Positions 1-6,440 of a stretch of DNA of 6,440 nt are shown one piece after another (within the stretch, counting starts at the first letter, position 1; every line of letters begins with the position of its first letter). The stretch comes from Planctomycetota bacterium (GTDB lineage: Bacteria; Planctomycetota; Phycisphaerae; UBA1845): the NCBI GenBank assembly GCA_022566435.1, contig JADFIX010000247.1, forward strand, positions 1-6,440. Reading direction: 5' to 3'. Both the position numbers and the translations under genes were made by a program. The notes below the pieces were generated by a model. The model was not told the origin of the DNA. It searched no databases and worked only from the letters and a program-made list of their open reading frames with translations.

Positions 1-1
1 G

Positions 2-1489
2 CCTTTGACGGTCTCGGCGGTGACCGCCCTGGTCAAGAACGCCCTTAGCGACCACCTGCCGGCAACCTTGCACGTGGTCGGGCAGATCAGCAATTTCAAA
101 CGGCACTCCAGCGGACATCTCTACTTCACGCTCAAAGACCGCGCCAGCGAGCTGTCTTGCGTCATGTGGCGGAGTACGGCGGGCAAGCTCAAGTTCGAGC
201 CGGCCGACGGGCTGGAGGTTGTCGCTACCGGCTCCGTCGAGGTCTTCGAGCGGGCCGGTCGCTATCAGCTCTACGCTCGTAAACTCGAACCGCGCGGCGT
301 CGGGGCACTTGAGCTGGCGTTTCGGCAACTGCATGCCAAGCTGAGCGAAGAAGGGCTGTTCGACGAGCGCCACAAGAAGGAACTTCCGGTCTACCCGCGG
401 CGCATCGTACTGGTCACCAGTCCAACCGGGGCGGCTTCTGGGGATATGTGCAGGACCATCGAGCGGCGGTATCCGTGCGTCCACGTGTTGGTCTATCCGG
501 TTCGCGTGCAGGGCGATGGGGCGGCCGGCGAGGTGGCCGCGGCCATTCGTAAGGTCAATACCCACGCCGCCGATCTCGGCGGGGTCGACGTGATGATCGT
601 CGGTCGCGGCGGTGGTTCCATCGAGGACCTCTGGGCGTTCAACGAAGAAATCGTCGCCCGGGCGATCCACGCGAGTGGGATACCGATCATCAGCGCCGTG
701 GGACACGAAGTCGATGTGACCATCGCCGATCTCGTGGCCGACGTCCGGGCCGCGACGCCGACGGCCGCCGCCGAATTGGCCGTGCCCGTGCTCGACGATG
801 TCCTCGTAAATCTGGCGGCCGTGGAAGCTGATCTCACGAGGCTGCTGAGCGGTCAGACGCGCCTACTTCGTGCCCAGCTCGATGGAATTGTCCGGCATAC
901 CGCGTTTCGCGAGCCGATGCGCGTTGTCCGGATTCGGGAATTAGTCATCGACGAACTGACGAATCGGCTCGGGAAGCGGGTCGTTCGACAGACGACGGAT
1001 ATGAGAAGAAAACTGGACCGGCTCGAACAGGTGGTCGAGCGGATCGCGCCGCATCATTACTTGCTGCGATCATCCACCCGCCTGCACGACATGCAGCAGC
1101 GTCTACACTCGGCCACCCTTCAGCGAATGAGTGTTACACGCAACAGGCAGAACAATATCGAGCGCCGCCTCGAACGCGTCTCACCGGCGCACCAGGTCCG
1201 ATTGGGCAGGGAAAAAGTCCGCGCGGCGGCGGACGTGCTTCCGATCGCCATGCGCCATAAGATGACCGTGTGGCACGAGAGCCTACGACGTGGCGAGGAC
1301 CTGCTGACCGCGATGAGTTACCGGAGTGTGCTCGGCCGTGGGTTCTCAATTACCAGGTCGAAGAAAGGGCGGCGCGTGGTGCGGTCGGTTCGCGATGTCG
1401 ATGACCGGCAGCGTATCGTGACCGAGCTGGCGGACGGTGAGTTTGAAGCCGACGTGGTGAATCTCAAACAATTGGAGCTGTTCGACTGA
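2..1489 (+). CDS. xseA: Exodeoxyribonuclease VII large subunit (5' end outside window)
   Basis: This is the catalytic subunit of exonuclease VII, a cytoplasmic nuclease that degrades single-stranded DNA from both ends to short oligonucleotides and works with XseB in DNA repair. Numbering from the TTG at position 5, an N-terminal OB-fold occupies about residues 15-100 (QISNF, SGHLYFTLKD), followed by the catalytic domain (VTSPTGAASGDM, VGRGGGSIEDLWAFNEE, ISAVGHEVDVTIADLVAD, ATPTAAAEL), a long arginine-rich helical stretch at about 265-430 that fits the coiled-coil arm binding XseB, and a C-terminal segment with LGRGFSI. Asp147, Arg201, His234 and Asp237 match, from memory of the family, the residues essential in the E. 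coli enzyme. The TTG at 5 could be read as a start, but the preceding codon is in frame and the segment aligns with the internal 'FTVS' motif of E. coli XseA, so the true start probably lies a few codons upstream of the window. The length (about 494 residues visible) is normal or slightly long for the family. The gene ends 2 bases before xseB. Confidence 0.97.
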   Translation, partial: PLTVSAVTALVKNALSDHLPATLHVVGQISNFKRHSSGHLYFTLKDRASELSCVMWRSTAGKLKFEPADGLEVVATGSVEVFERAGRYQLYARKLEPRGVGALELAFRQLHAKLSEEGLFDERHKKELPVYPRRIVLVTSPTGAASGDMCRTIERRYPCVHVLVYPVRVQGDGAAGEVAAAIRKVNTHAADLGGVDVMIVGRGGGSIEDLWAFNEEIVARAIHASGIPIISAVGHEVDVTIADLVADVRAATPTAAAELAVPVLDDVLVNLAAVEADLTRLLSGQTRLLRAQLDGIVRHTAFREPMRVVRIRELVIDELTNRLGKRVVRQTTDMRRKLDRLEQVVERIAPHHYLLRSSTRLHDMQQRLHSATLQRMSVTRNRQNNIERRLERVSPAHQVRLGREKVRAAADVLPIAMRHKMTVWHESLRRGEDLLTAMSYRSVLGRGFSITRSKKGRRVVRSVRDVDDRQRIVTELADGEFEADVVNLKQLELFD

Positions 1490-1491
1490 CC

Positions 1492-1737
1492 ATGGCTAAG
1501 AAGAAACGGACATTTGAAGAGGCGCTCGAGCAGTTGGAAGAGCTGACCAGGCAGATCGAACAGGGCGAGATCGGGCTGGAAGATTCGATTACCAAGTACG
1601 AAGAGGGGATGAAGCTGGTTCAGCATTGCCGCGATGTGCTGGGTAAGGCCGAGCATAAAATCGAGCAATTGCAACAGCGGGCGGATGGTTCGCTTGCGAC
1701 ACGGGATGTGAAGGGCGGGGCGGAAGAGAAGAGCTGA
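1492..1737 (+). CDS. xseB: Exodeoxyribonuclease VII small subunit
   Basis: This 81-residue protein is the small subunit of exonuclease VII. Several copies bind the helical arm of XseA to form the active holoenzyme. The sequence shows the family signature FEEALEQLEELTRQIEQGE (residues 8-26), then LEDSITKYEEGMKLVQHC and a second amphipathic helix ending in KIEQLQQ, which together form the typical antiparallel helical hairpin. The last 20 or so residues are a polar, probably disordered tail. The length equals the usual size of about 80 residues. The ATG lies 2 bases after the xseA stop. A GGAG at 1474-1477, inside the end of xseA, is rather far away (14 bases), so translational coupling to xseA is the likely way it is initiated. 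The downstream gene is not ispA or dxs, which often follow xseB in other bacteria. Confidence 0.97.
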   Translation: MAKKKRTFEEALEQLEELTRQIEQGEIGLEDSITKYEEGMKLVQHCRDVLGKAEHKIEQLQQRADGSLATRDVKGGAEEKS

Positions 1738-1776
1738 AGAAGGCGATCGGGTGGTGCGCTGGCAACCGTGGGCGTC

Positions 1777-1806
1777 CCCCACCCTTTTCAGTAGAAAAGG
1801 ATGGGG
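1777..1806. repeat. Near-perfect inverted repeat (hairpin) downstream of xseB
   Basis: The left arm at 1777-1789 and right arm at 1794-1806 pair over 13 positions with one mismatch (C1782 against A1801), leaving a 4-base AGTA loop. It starts 39 bases after the xseB stop. No run of T follows the right arm (the next bases are CACCTGTAAG), so it is not a standard Rho-independent terminator. It could stabilise the 3' end of the xseAB transcript, act as a bidirectional or Rho-assisted terminator, or be a copy of a dispersed REP-like element. The arms are directly visible; the role is inference. Confidence 0.7.
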
Positions 1807-1822
1807 CACCTGTAAGTGTCTG

Positions 1823-1874
1823 GCGGCCTTTGAGCGGTTTCTTGCCTGGCCGCTTGCTTGCGGGGCACGGCAAG
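1823..1874 (+). other. Two overlapping, mutually exclusive short stems upstream of the giant ORF
   Basis: GCGGCC at 1823-1828 is the exact reverse complement of GGCCGC at 1848-1853, and CTTGCC at 1841-1846 is the exact reverse complement of GGCAAG at 1869-1874. The two stems share the 1841-1853 segment, so both cannot form fully at once. They sit 17-68 bases before the ATG at 1891. Six-base GC-rich arms arise by chance fairly often, so a regulatory role is only a possibility. I saw no leader peptide, T-run or known riboswitch motif. Confidence 0.3.
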
Positions 1875-1890
1875 ATGAGAATTGCATATC

Positions 1891-4800
1891 ATGGCAAGCC
1901 GAACCTCCGACTCGACGGCCGTTTCACCGGGACGCAGCCTCGGTACATTCATCGCCGCGGTGCGCAGCGCGTCCGCCTCGGCTGACCGGATTGACGCGGT
2001 CCGCCGGCTCGTCGACGAGGCACGGCGTCAATGTGCGGGCGCGGTGAAAGTGAATGAACTCGTTCAGGCGGCGGATGCACTTCTCGATACGTTAGAGTCC
2101 AAGTCGGTCGATACCGAGGCCGACGCCGAGCCCGACACCGGGGCGCGAGAAGCGTTCGAACGAGTCGTTCACGATTTTATCGATCTCGCCAGGCTCAAGA
2201 CCATTCGTCGGGCCGCCTATCCCGCGGACAGAGACACCGCCGGCGGGCAGTGGATCGATCGAATCTGCCGGTTGATAGAGGAAAGCCACTTCACCACCGG
2301 ACGAATGTTCCGGCAGCGCGCTGCATCCCATGGCGACAAGATACTCTTCAGGGTTCCGCAGGGCGAGCAGGTCATTGACTTCACATGGACCCAGGTGTTG
2401 CAGGAATCGCAGGCGATCGCCAGAGGTATCATCGCCCTGATCGGCGATGATCCGCGGGTGGCGATCTTCTCACCCAATCGAGTGGAAGGCGCGCTGGTCG
2501 ACTTGGCTTGTTTGACGAACGGCATATTCAATACCATGGTGCCGGCCAACGTTGTCGAATCACAACTGGTACACATTCTCTTCGAAAGTCGCGCCCGGAT
2601 TCTTGTCGTGGCGGGCACCGCGCAATTCGGCCACGCCAAGGCTGCGATGGCGAAGCTTGATTCGCTCGAATGGATTATCACGCTCGATTCGCATCACGAT
2701 ACGGCCGAGGACGACGTGATGACGCTGGCGGATCTGAAGAAGCGCGGCGAAGATGTTCCTGCGGAGGAGTTGGATCGTCGCCTCGCGAAAGTGCGTTCGC
2801 GGGATACGGCGACCACGATGTACACGTCGGGGACGACGGGCATGCCGAAGGGGATCAAGTTTTCGCACTTGAACATAGTTTCCAAACGCTACGCCCGGGC
2901 TGCGGCGCTGCCCGAAATCGATGAGGATGAGGTTTTTCTCTGCTATCTGCCGTTGTATCACACGTTCGGTCGCTACCTGGAGATGCTTGCCGCGGTACAT
3001 CTGGCGGCGACCTATATCTTCGCGGAAAATGCGTCGACTGAAACGCTCTTGCGACACATGCATCGCTTTCGTCCGACCGCGTTGATCAGCGTACCCAAGA
3101 AGTGGAGCGACCTCTACCGGCATATCGTAGGTGCGGATGATTCCGTCGAACGACACGAAGACGTTCGGCGCGAGCTGAGCCGGTTGACTGGCGGACGACT
3201 GGCGTGGGGATTGAGTGCGGCCGGTCGGCTCGATCCGTCGATCTTCAAATTCTTTCAATCTCACGGAATCGATCTTCTGAGTGGGTACGGCATGACGGAA
3301 GCGACGGGTGGCATCACGATGTCAATCCCCAAAAAGTATGCCGAGGATTCCATAGGGAAAGCCCTGCCGGGGATCGAATGCAAGCTGGACGAGGATGGCG
3401 AGCTGCTACTACGCGGCCCCTACGTCTCCGAGGGTTACGCGAATCCGGAGGACGACGCCGTGGCCTTTCGGGACGGCTGGTTTTGTACCGGCGACATTTT
3501 GAGCCTCGATGCCACTGGGTGCTTTCGGCACGTGGATCGTAAAAAGGACATCTACAAGAGTAGCGGCGGGCGGACCATCGCGCCACAGCGTGTCGAGTCG
3601 CTGTTCGCCGACTTCCCGGAAGTATCGCGTGTGTTCGCCGTGGGTGACGGACGCGATTATGTGACGCTTTTGATTCGTCCAAACGTCGAATATAAAGAGA
3701 TCGCATTCGATCAGATGCCCGAAGCCGACAAGCGGGAATACTTCCGGGGTCTCGTCGCCTCCTGCAATCGCTTCCTGGCGCCGTTCGAGCGTGTCGTCAG
3801 ATTCACCCTGATCGATCGGGAGTTTTCTGCGGCGCTGGGCGAATTGACATCAAAGGAATCGTTCTGCCGCGCCGTGGTCGAACGGCACTTCGCCGATGTC
3901 ATCGAGCCGATGTACAAGTCATCCAGTATCGAACGGATGGCGGACGGTCTTCGGGTCAAGATTCCCATCTCCTTCCTCCAACATCTGGGTGTGACGGCAA
4001 GCGGAACTCAATCCGACGACAAGGGAATTGTGTTCCGCTCGATCGGCAAGAAGCTGCGGATTGCGCGCGACCCCACCGTGGCGGATCGCGTGTGGATTGG
4101 CAATTGTTGCTACGACGCCGTCGAAGAATCGATCGACTTGGACAATTGGCTGCGGATGCCACACCTGTGGGTCGGCAACGCCGAACTGACGTATCTCACC
4201 GGGGAGAGCATCCTACTTTGGTCGCTATCGGGGAAAGACCGGGCAATTCCCAGCCAAATGGTACTTGCCGGGCGGCCCGATGTACCCGTCGACAAATGGA
4301 AAGCCCGATTGGCCGCTCCTCGTCGAACTGCGCCGAATCTGCTGTCCATTCATGCCGCGGCCGTCATCTTGTCCAGCGCGGCAAAAAAAGAGGCCAATCG
4401 CGCCGTGGACTCGCTTTCCAACGCGCTCACGACGGGTCGCATCCATTATCAGGAACTGGCGGAGTCACATCTGCAGCACGCGGCGAATCATGCGGATGCC
4501 GTCGTACGGAGCCGAGCCTTCGTCGCCCTCTATGACCATCAGTCGGCGAGTTCCTTTGGGCGAACGGCCTCAGTCTATTGTGGATCGCGACTGGCCTTTC
4601 TAAGCGAAGAGGCGTGTCGCCGTATTGCGTCGACCGGTGTGAAGGCCCGTCATTGGTACCAATTGACGCGCTCGTTCGCGTCGCTACGGCGAAGCGTCGC
4701 CCAAGGAGGCTCGGCGCAGGCGATTCGCTCTGTCGAAACGCTATTGACAGCCCTCGTGGCGATCGCCGAACAGAACGAGGACTTTCATCTACCGGTGCGA

Positions 4801-6440
4801 CGAGAGCTGGCGGCTTGGCGGCTGGCACCCGTGACGAACACGATCCATGCACTCGCCGATCGACTGACGAATCGTCTTGCCTCCTCACTGCGGGATCGCT
4901 TGGGATCCAAGCAAGCCGAGGCGATCGATCCGAACACGCGTAGACGGTACACCTGGGGTGAGACGTTACGGTTCGAAGACGGCATCGATGCCGCGGAATT
5001 GGGCAGACTCGGTGAAGCGATTCAACATACCGAGCTCGTGCGAGAGGCCGTCTACCTTCTTCACCGAAAGCGCCGGATCGATCTGTCCGATCTTGCGAGC
5101 GACAGTATTTGGATCACGCTCGTCAGTACGCGCTTCGGAAACAGCGTCTATCACGTCGGTATTCGACTTCGAAACGGCGAACGATGCGACTTCAACATTC
5201 ATGTCAGAGGTACGGCAACCGTCGATGAATTCCTGACCGATCTGCGGCTGTCATGCGTGGCCGCGGGGGGGCCTGGTGAGACCCCGCTGACGCCGCAAGT
5301 CGGTGGGTACTGGCCGGGGCAGGGTCTGGCGACGGTGGAGCATATTCCGGGCGAGTCGGTCGAAGCGCTTCTCAAACACATGCACGAGCACACGGATCGG
5401 GACGTCGGTCAGCGGTTGAAAAACGCATGGCGGCACCTGGCGTGGTCCACTCTGGCGGCGGCATTCGAGTTTTGTAGGCGCAGTGAAGGACGATGGGTAC
5501 TGACCGGCGCGGTGGCCCAGGACATCGCCGTACCCCTGGACGATTTCCAGGCCCGCACGCGCATCATTACGACATCGGGTTGGCGTCGCTTCGAAGGGAC
5601 GCTGGATCTGATCTTGCGGCTTAAGGGAGCGTTTCTCGATCGTGTGCGGTTCCATTTTCCGACTGTCGGTGGGACCAGTGACGAAGAATGGCTGTTCGCA
5701 GCCGTCGTGGAAGCCAACGGATTGCGCGACGGTTCAGCTTTTCTGGAAAACGCGTTGCGTGAGATCGAGGGTGTCTCTTCGCCTGCAGAGGAAGTGTCAC
5801 AGCTGGGGCAGCGAATGAAGAGTTACCTGGGTCGTCTCAAGCGAGACGGTTACATGCCTCGCACGCTACATTTCGCCATCAGGCGATACAAGACCTGGGC
5901 GCGGGAGGTGCCGGGGGCGGACGTCCAGGCCCGCGCGGCACAACTTCGCGAATTGCAGAAGAACTACAAGATCGACGCCGCCGCACGAAGATTCCCCGGG
6001 TCCCGTTTGAGGCTTTATGCGGAGACCGTCTTGGCGGACAGTCCTGCCGAGGGGCGAGCCACCATCGACCAGGCCATCCGTCGGTTACGAGAGGGCGCCG
6101 GCATTCGCGAAGTGTTGGGCCGCCTTTATGTCGACTTGCAGGAACGCCTACCTTCGAGCGATCATCAGTACTTTCTTGCCCGTGCGGCATACCCTCACTT
6201 GGACGTAGAAGAAAAAGCGGAGCTCGTTCCCACTTCCGAAGTGGGAATCGCGAATGCCGAGTTGGTGACCACTCACACCGATCGCAAGCGGCGTGAGTTT
6301 CGTATCAGACCCGTCGCCAACTCGCGAGAAGTCGATACCCTGCATCGAGTCTTCTATGTGGGCGGCATTGGCGGGGGGGTTGTCGCCCATGAGACGTTCT
6401 TGGTCGCGGTGGACGAAAACAAATTCGTGCTCGGCGGGGT
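1891..6440 (+). CDS. Giant multidomain protein: acyl-CoA synthetase-like module, long unassigned region, GNAT-like start (3' end outside window)
   Basis: One open frame runs from ATG 1891 to the window edge, giving at least 1516 residues with no stop. An in-frame TGA at 1876-1878 bounds it upstream; the only other upstream start is TTG 1882. There is no clear Shine-Dalgarno. Residues 1-130 are a mostly helical, charged extension. Residues 131-675 form an AMP-dependent synthetase module of the long-chain acyl-CoA synthetase type, which makes acyl-AMP and then acyl-CoA from fatty acid, ATP and CoA. It shows YTSGTTGMPKG (311-321, phosphate loop), LPLYH (353-357), GYGMTE (465-470), TGD (533-535), DRKKDIYKSSGG (549-560) followed by IAPQ, and a closing GELT (650-653). 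At the usual A10 lysine position, Ser657 appears in place of the lysine of 'LTPTLKLKR', though Lys655 is close by. Residues 676-1465 match no family I recognise: a mixed segment with tryptophan-rich strands (about 676-790), a helical region (about 800-1060), and a beta-rich then helical stretch (1070-1240) weakly like a degenerate kinase fold. From about 1466, RIRPVANSREVDTLHRVF and TFLVAVDENKFVLGG resemble the first strands of a GNAT acetyltransferase. The protein has no signal peptide or membrane segment and is probably cytoplasmic. The adenylation module is firm, the GNAT call tentative, the substrate unknown. Confidence 0.9.
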   Translation, partial: MASRTSDSTAVSPGRSLGTFIAAVRSASASADRIDAVRRLVDEARRQCAGAVKVNELVQAADALLDTLESKSVDTEADAEPDTGAREAFERVVHDFIDLARLKTIRRAAYPADRDTAGGQWIDRICRLIEESHFTTGRMFRQRAASHGDKILFRVPQGEQVIDFTWTQVLQESQAIARGIIALIGDDPRVAIFSPNRVEGALVDLACLTNGIFNTMVPANVVESQLVHILFESRARILVVAGTAQFGHAKAAMAKLDSLEWIITLDSHHDTAEDDVMTLADLKKRGEDVPAEELDRRLAKVRSRDTATTMYTSGTTGMPKGIKFSHLNIVSKRYARAAALPEIDEDEVFLCYLPLYHTFGRYLEMLAAVHLAATYIFAENASTETLLRHMHRFRPTALISVPKKWSDLYRHIVGADDSVERHEDVRRELSRLTGGRLAWGLSAAGRLDPSIFKFFQSHGIDLLSGYGMTEATGGITMSIPKKYAEDSIGKALPGIECKLDEDGELLLRGPYVSEGYANPEDDAVAFRDGWFCTGDILSLDATGCFRHVDRKKDIYKSSGGRTIAPQRVESLFADFPEVSRVFAVGDGRDYVTLLIRPNVEYKEIAFDQMPEADKREYFRGLVASCNRFLAPFERVVRFTLIDREFSAALGELTSKESFCRAVVERHFADVIEPMYKSSSIERMADGLRVKIPISFLQHLGVTASGTQSDDKGIVFRSIGKKLRIARDPTVADRVWIGNCCYDAVEESIDLDNWLRMPHLWVGNAELTYLTGESILLWSLSGKDRAIPSQMVLAGRPDVPVDKWKARLAAPRRTAPNLLSIHAAAVILSSAAKKEANRAVDSLSNALTTGRIHYQELAESHLQHAANHADAVVRSRAFVALYDHQSASSFGRTASVYCGSRLAFLSEEACRRIASTGVKARHWYQLTRSFASLRRSVAQGGSAQAIRSVETLLTALVAIAEQNEDFHLPVRRELAAWRLAPVTNTIHALADRLTNRLASSLRDRLGSKQAEAIDPNTRRRYTWGETLRFEDGIDAAELGRLGEAIQHTELVREAVYLLHRKRRIDLSDLASDSIWITLVSTRFGNSVYHVGIRLRNGERCDFNIHVRGTATVDEFLTDLRLSCVAAGGPGETPLTPQVGGYWPGQGLATVEHIPGESVEALLKHMHEHTDRDVGQRLKNAWRHLAWSTLAAAFEFCRRSEGRWVLTGAVAQDIAVPLDDFQARTRIITTSGWRRFEGTLDLILRLKGAFLDRVRFHFPTVGGTSDEEWLFAAVVEANGLRDGSAFLENALREIEGVSSPAEEVSQLGQRMKSYLGRLKRDGYMPRTLHFAIRRYKTWAREVPGADVQARAAQLRELQKNYKIDAAARRFPGSRLRLYAETVLADSPAEGRATIDQAIRRLREGAGIREVLGRLYVDLQERLPSSDHQYFLARAAYPHLDVEEKAELVPTSEVGIANAELVTTHTDRKRREFRIRPVANSREVDTLHRVFYVGGIGGGVVAHETFLVAVDENKFVLGG
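6227..6247. repeat. Perfect 21-bp palindrome inside the giant ORF
   Basis: Arms TTCCCACTTC (6227-6236) and GAAGTGGGAA (6238-6247) are exact reverse complements around a single central C. As RNA it would form at least a 9-bp stem with a CCG loop. It encodes part of the linker just before the GNAT-like segment (around residues 1446-1453). It may be a protein-binding site or a translational pause hairpin between domains, or chance. The palindrome is directly visible; any function is inference. Confidence 0.6.

Noticed and set aside
5..7. TTG at position 5 as the true start of xseA
   Set aside because: The frame is open to the window edge and the residues align with the internal 'FTVS' motif of XseA, which normally lies about ten or more residues from the start.
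1777..1815. Rho-independent terminator after xseB
   Set aside because: The hairpin is strong, but no T-rich tract follows it, so it does not meet the standard definition; it is kept as an inverted repeat.
1854..1882. Promoter with TTGCTT and GAGAAT boxes (17-base spacer) just before ATG 1891
   Set aside because: The two boxes match only 3/6 and 4/6 of the sigma-70 consensus. Such a match is expected by chance, although it would predict a nearly leaderless transcript.
1318..1887. Reverse-strand open frame of 189 codons spanning the xseA end, xseB and the spacer
   Set aside because: It overlaps two confidently identified genes, has low-complexity composition and no family resemblance.
1751..2047. 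Forward open frame of 98 codons in the xseB-giant gene spacer
   Set aside because: It starts just upstream of the hairpin, translates through it, and overlaps the start of the giant ORF in another frame. Its composition (many Arg, Trp, Cys, Pro) looks non-coding and it has no ribosome binding site.
2560..3264. Reverse-strand open frame of 234 codons
   Set aside because: It lies wholly opposite the conserved adenylation motifs of the synthetase, is Arg/His-rich with no recognisable domain, and is a typical high-GC antisense shadow.
5262..6380. Frameshift at G7 runs (near 5265 and 6373)
   Set aside because: The frame stays open across both runs, and the protein pattern after the second still reads as GNAT-like strands, so no indel error is indicated.
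1..6440. CRISPR array, tRNA, rRNA, insertion sequence or attachment site
   Set aside because: No regularly spaced direct repeats, tRNA-like cloverleaf, rRNA signature or transposase-like protein was seen on either strand.

Overview
The window is a high-GC, gene-dense bacterial chromosome segment, with every supported gene on the + strand. It holds the two subunit genes of exodeoxyribonuclease VII (xseA, open at the left edge, and xseB), a 153-base gap containing inverted repeats, and one very large reading frame that starts at 1891 and runs off the right edge. The style of the XseA protein, the weak Shine-Dalgarno signals and the giant multidomain ORF suggest a Planctomycetota-like or other environmental Gram-negative lineage. 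This is an inference and cannot be settled from the window.

Region 2-1737: xseA and xseB are separated by 2 bases and are almost certainly co-transcribed and translationally coupled. Together they encode the large catalytic subunit and the small helical subunit of the ssDNA exonuclease. All the residues I associate with XseA catalysis are present.

Region 1738-1890: no credible gene. It contains a near-perfect 13-bp hairpin (1777-1806) and two overlapping GC-rich stems (1823-1853 and 1841-1874). None is followed by a T-run, so none is a canonical intrinsic terminator.

Region 1891-6440: an uninterrupted ORF of at least 1516 codons. In order it encodes a helical N-terminal extension (about residues 1-130), a complete long-chain acyl-CoA synthetase-like adenylating module (about 131-675), roughly 790 residues I cannot assign to a family (about 676-1465, mostly helical, with a stretch faintly like a degenerate protein-kinase fold at about 1070-1240), and the beginning of what looks like a GNAT acetyltransferase fold (from about 1466) cut by the window edge. 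The adenylation module keeps its ATP-binding motifs, but the usual C-terminal catalytic lysine position reads as serine. This protein is the most interesting item in the window. A plausible but unproven reading is a multi-domain enzyme that activates an acyl group and couples it to a transfer or sensing function. No functional link to exonuclease VII is evident beyond adjacency.
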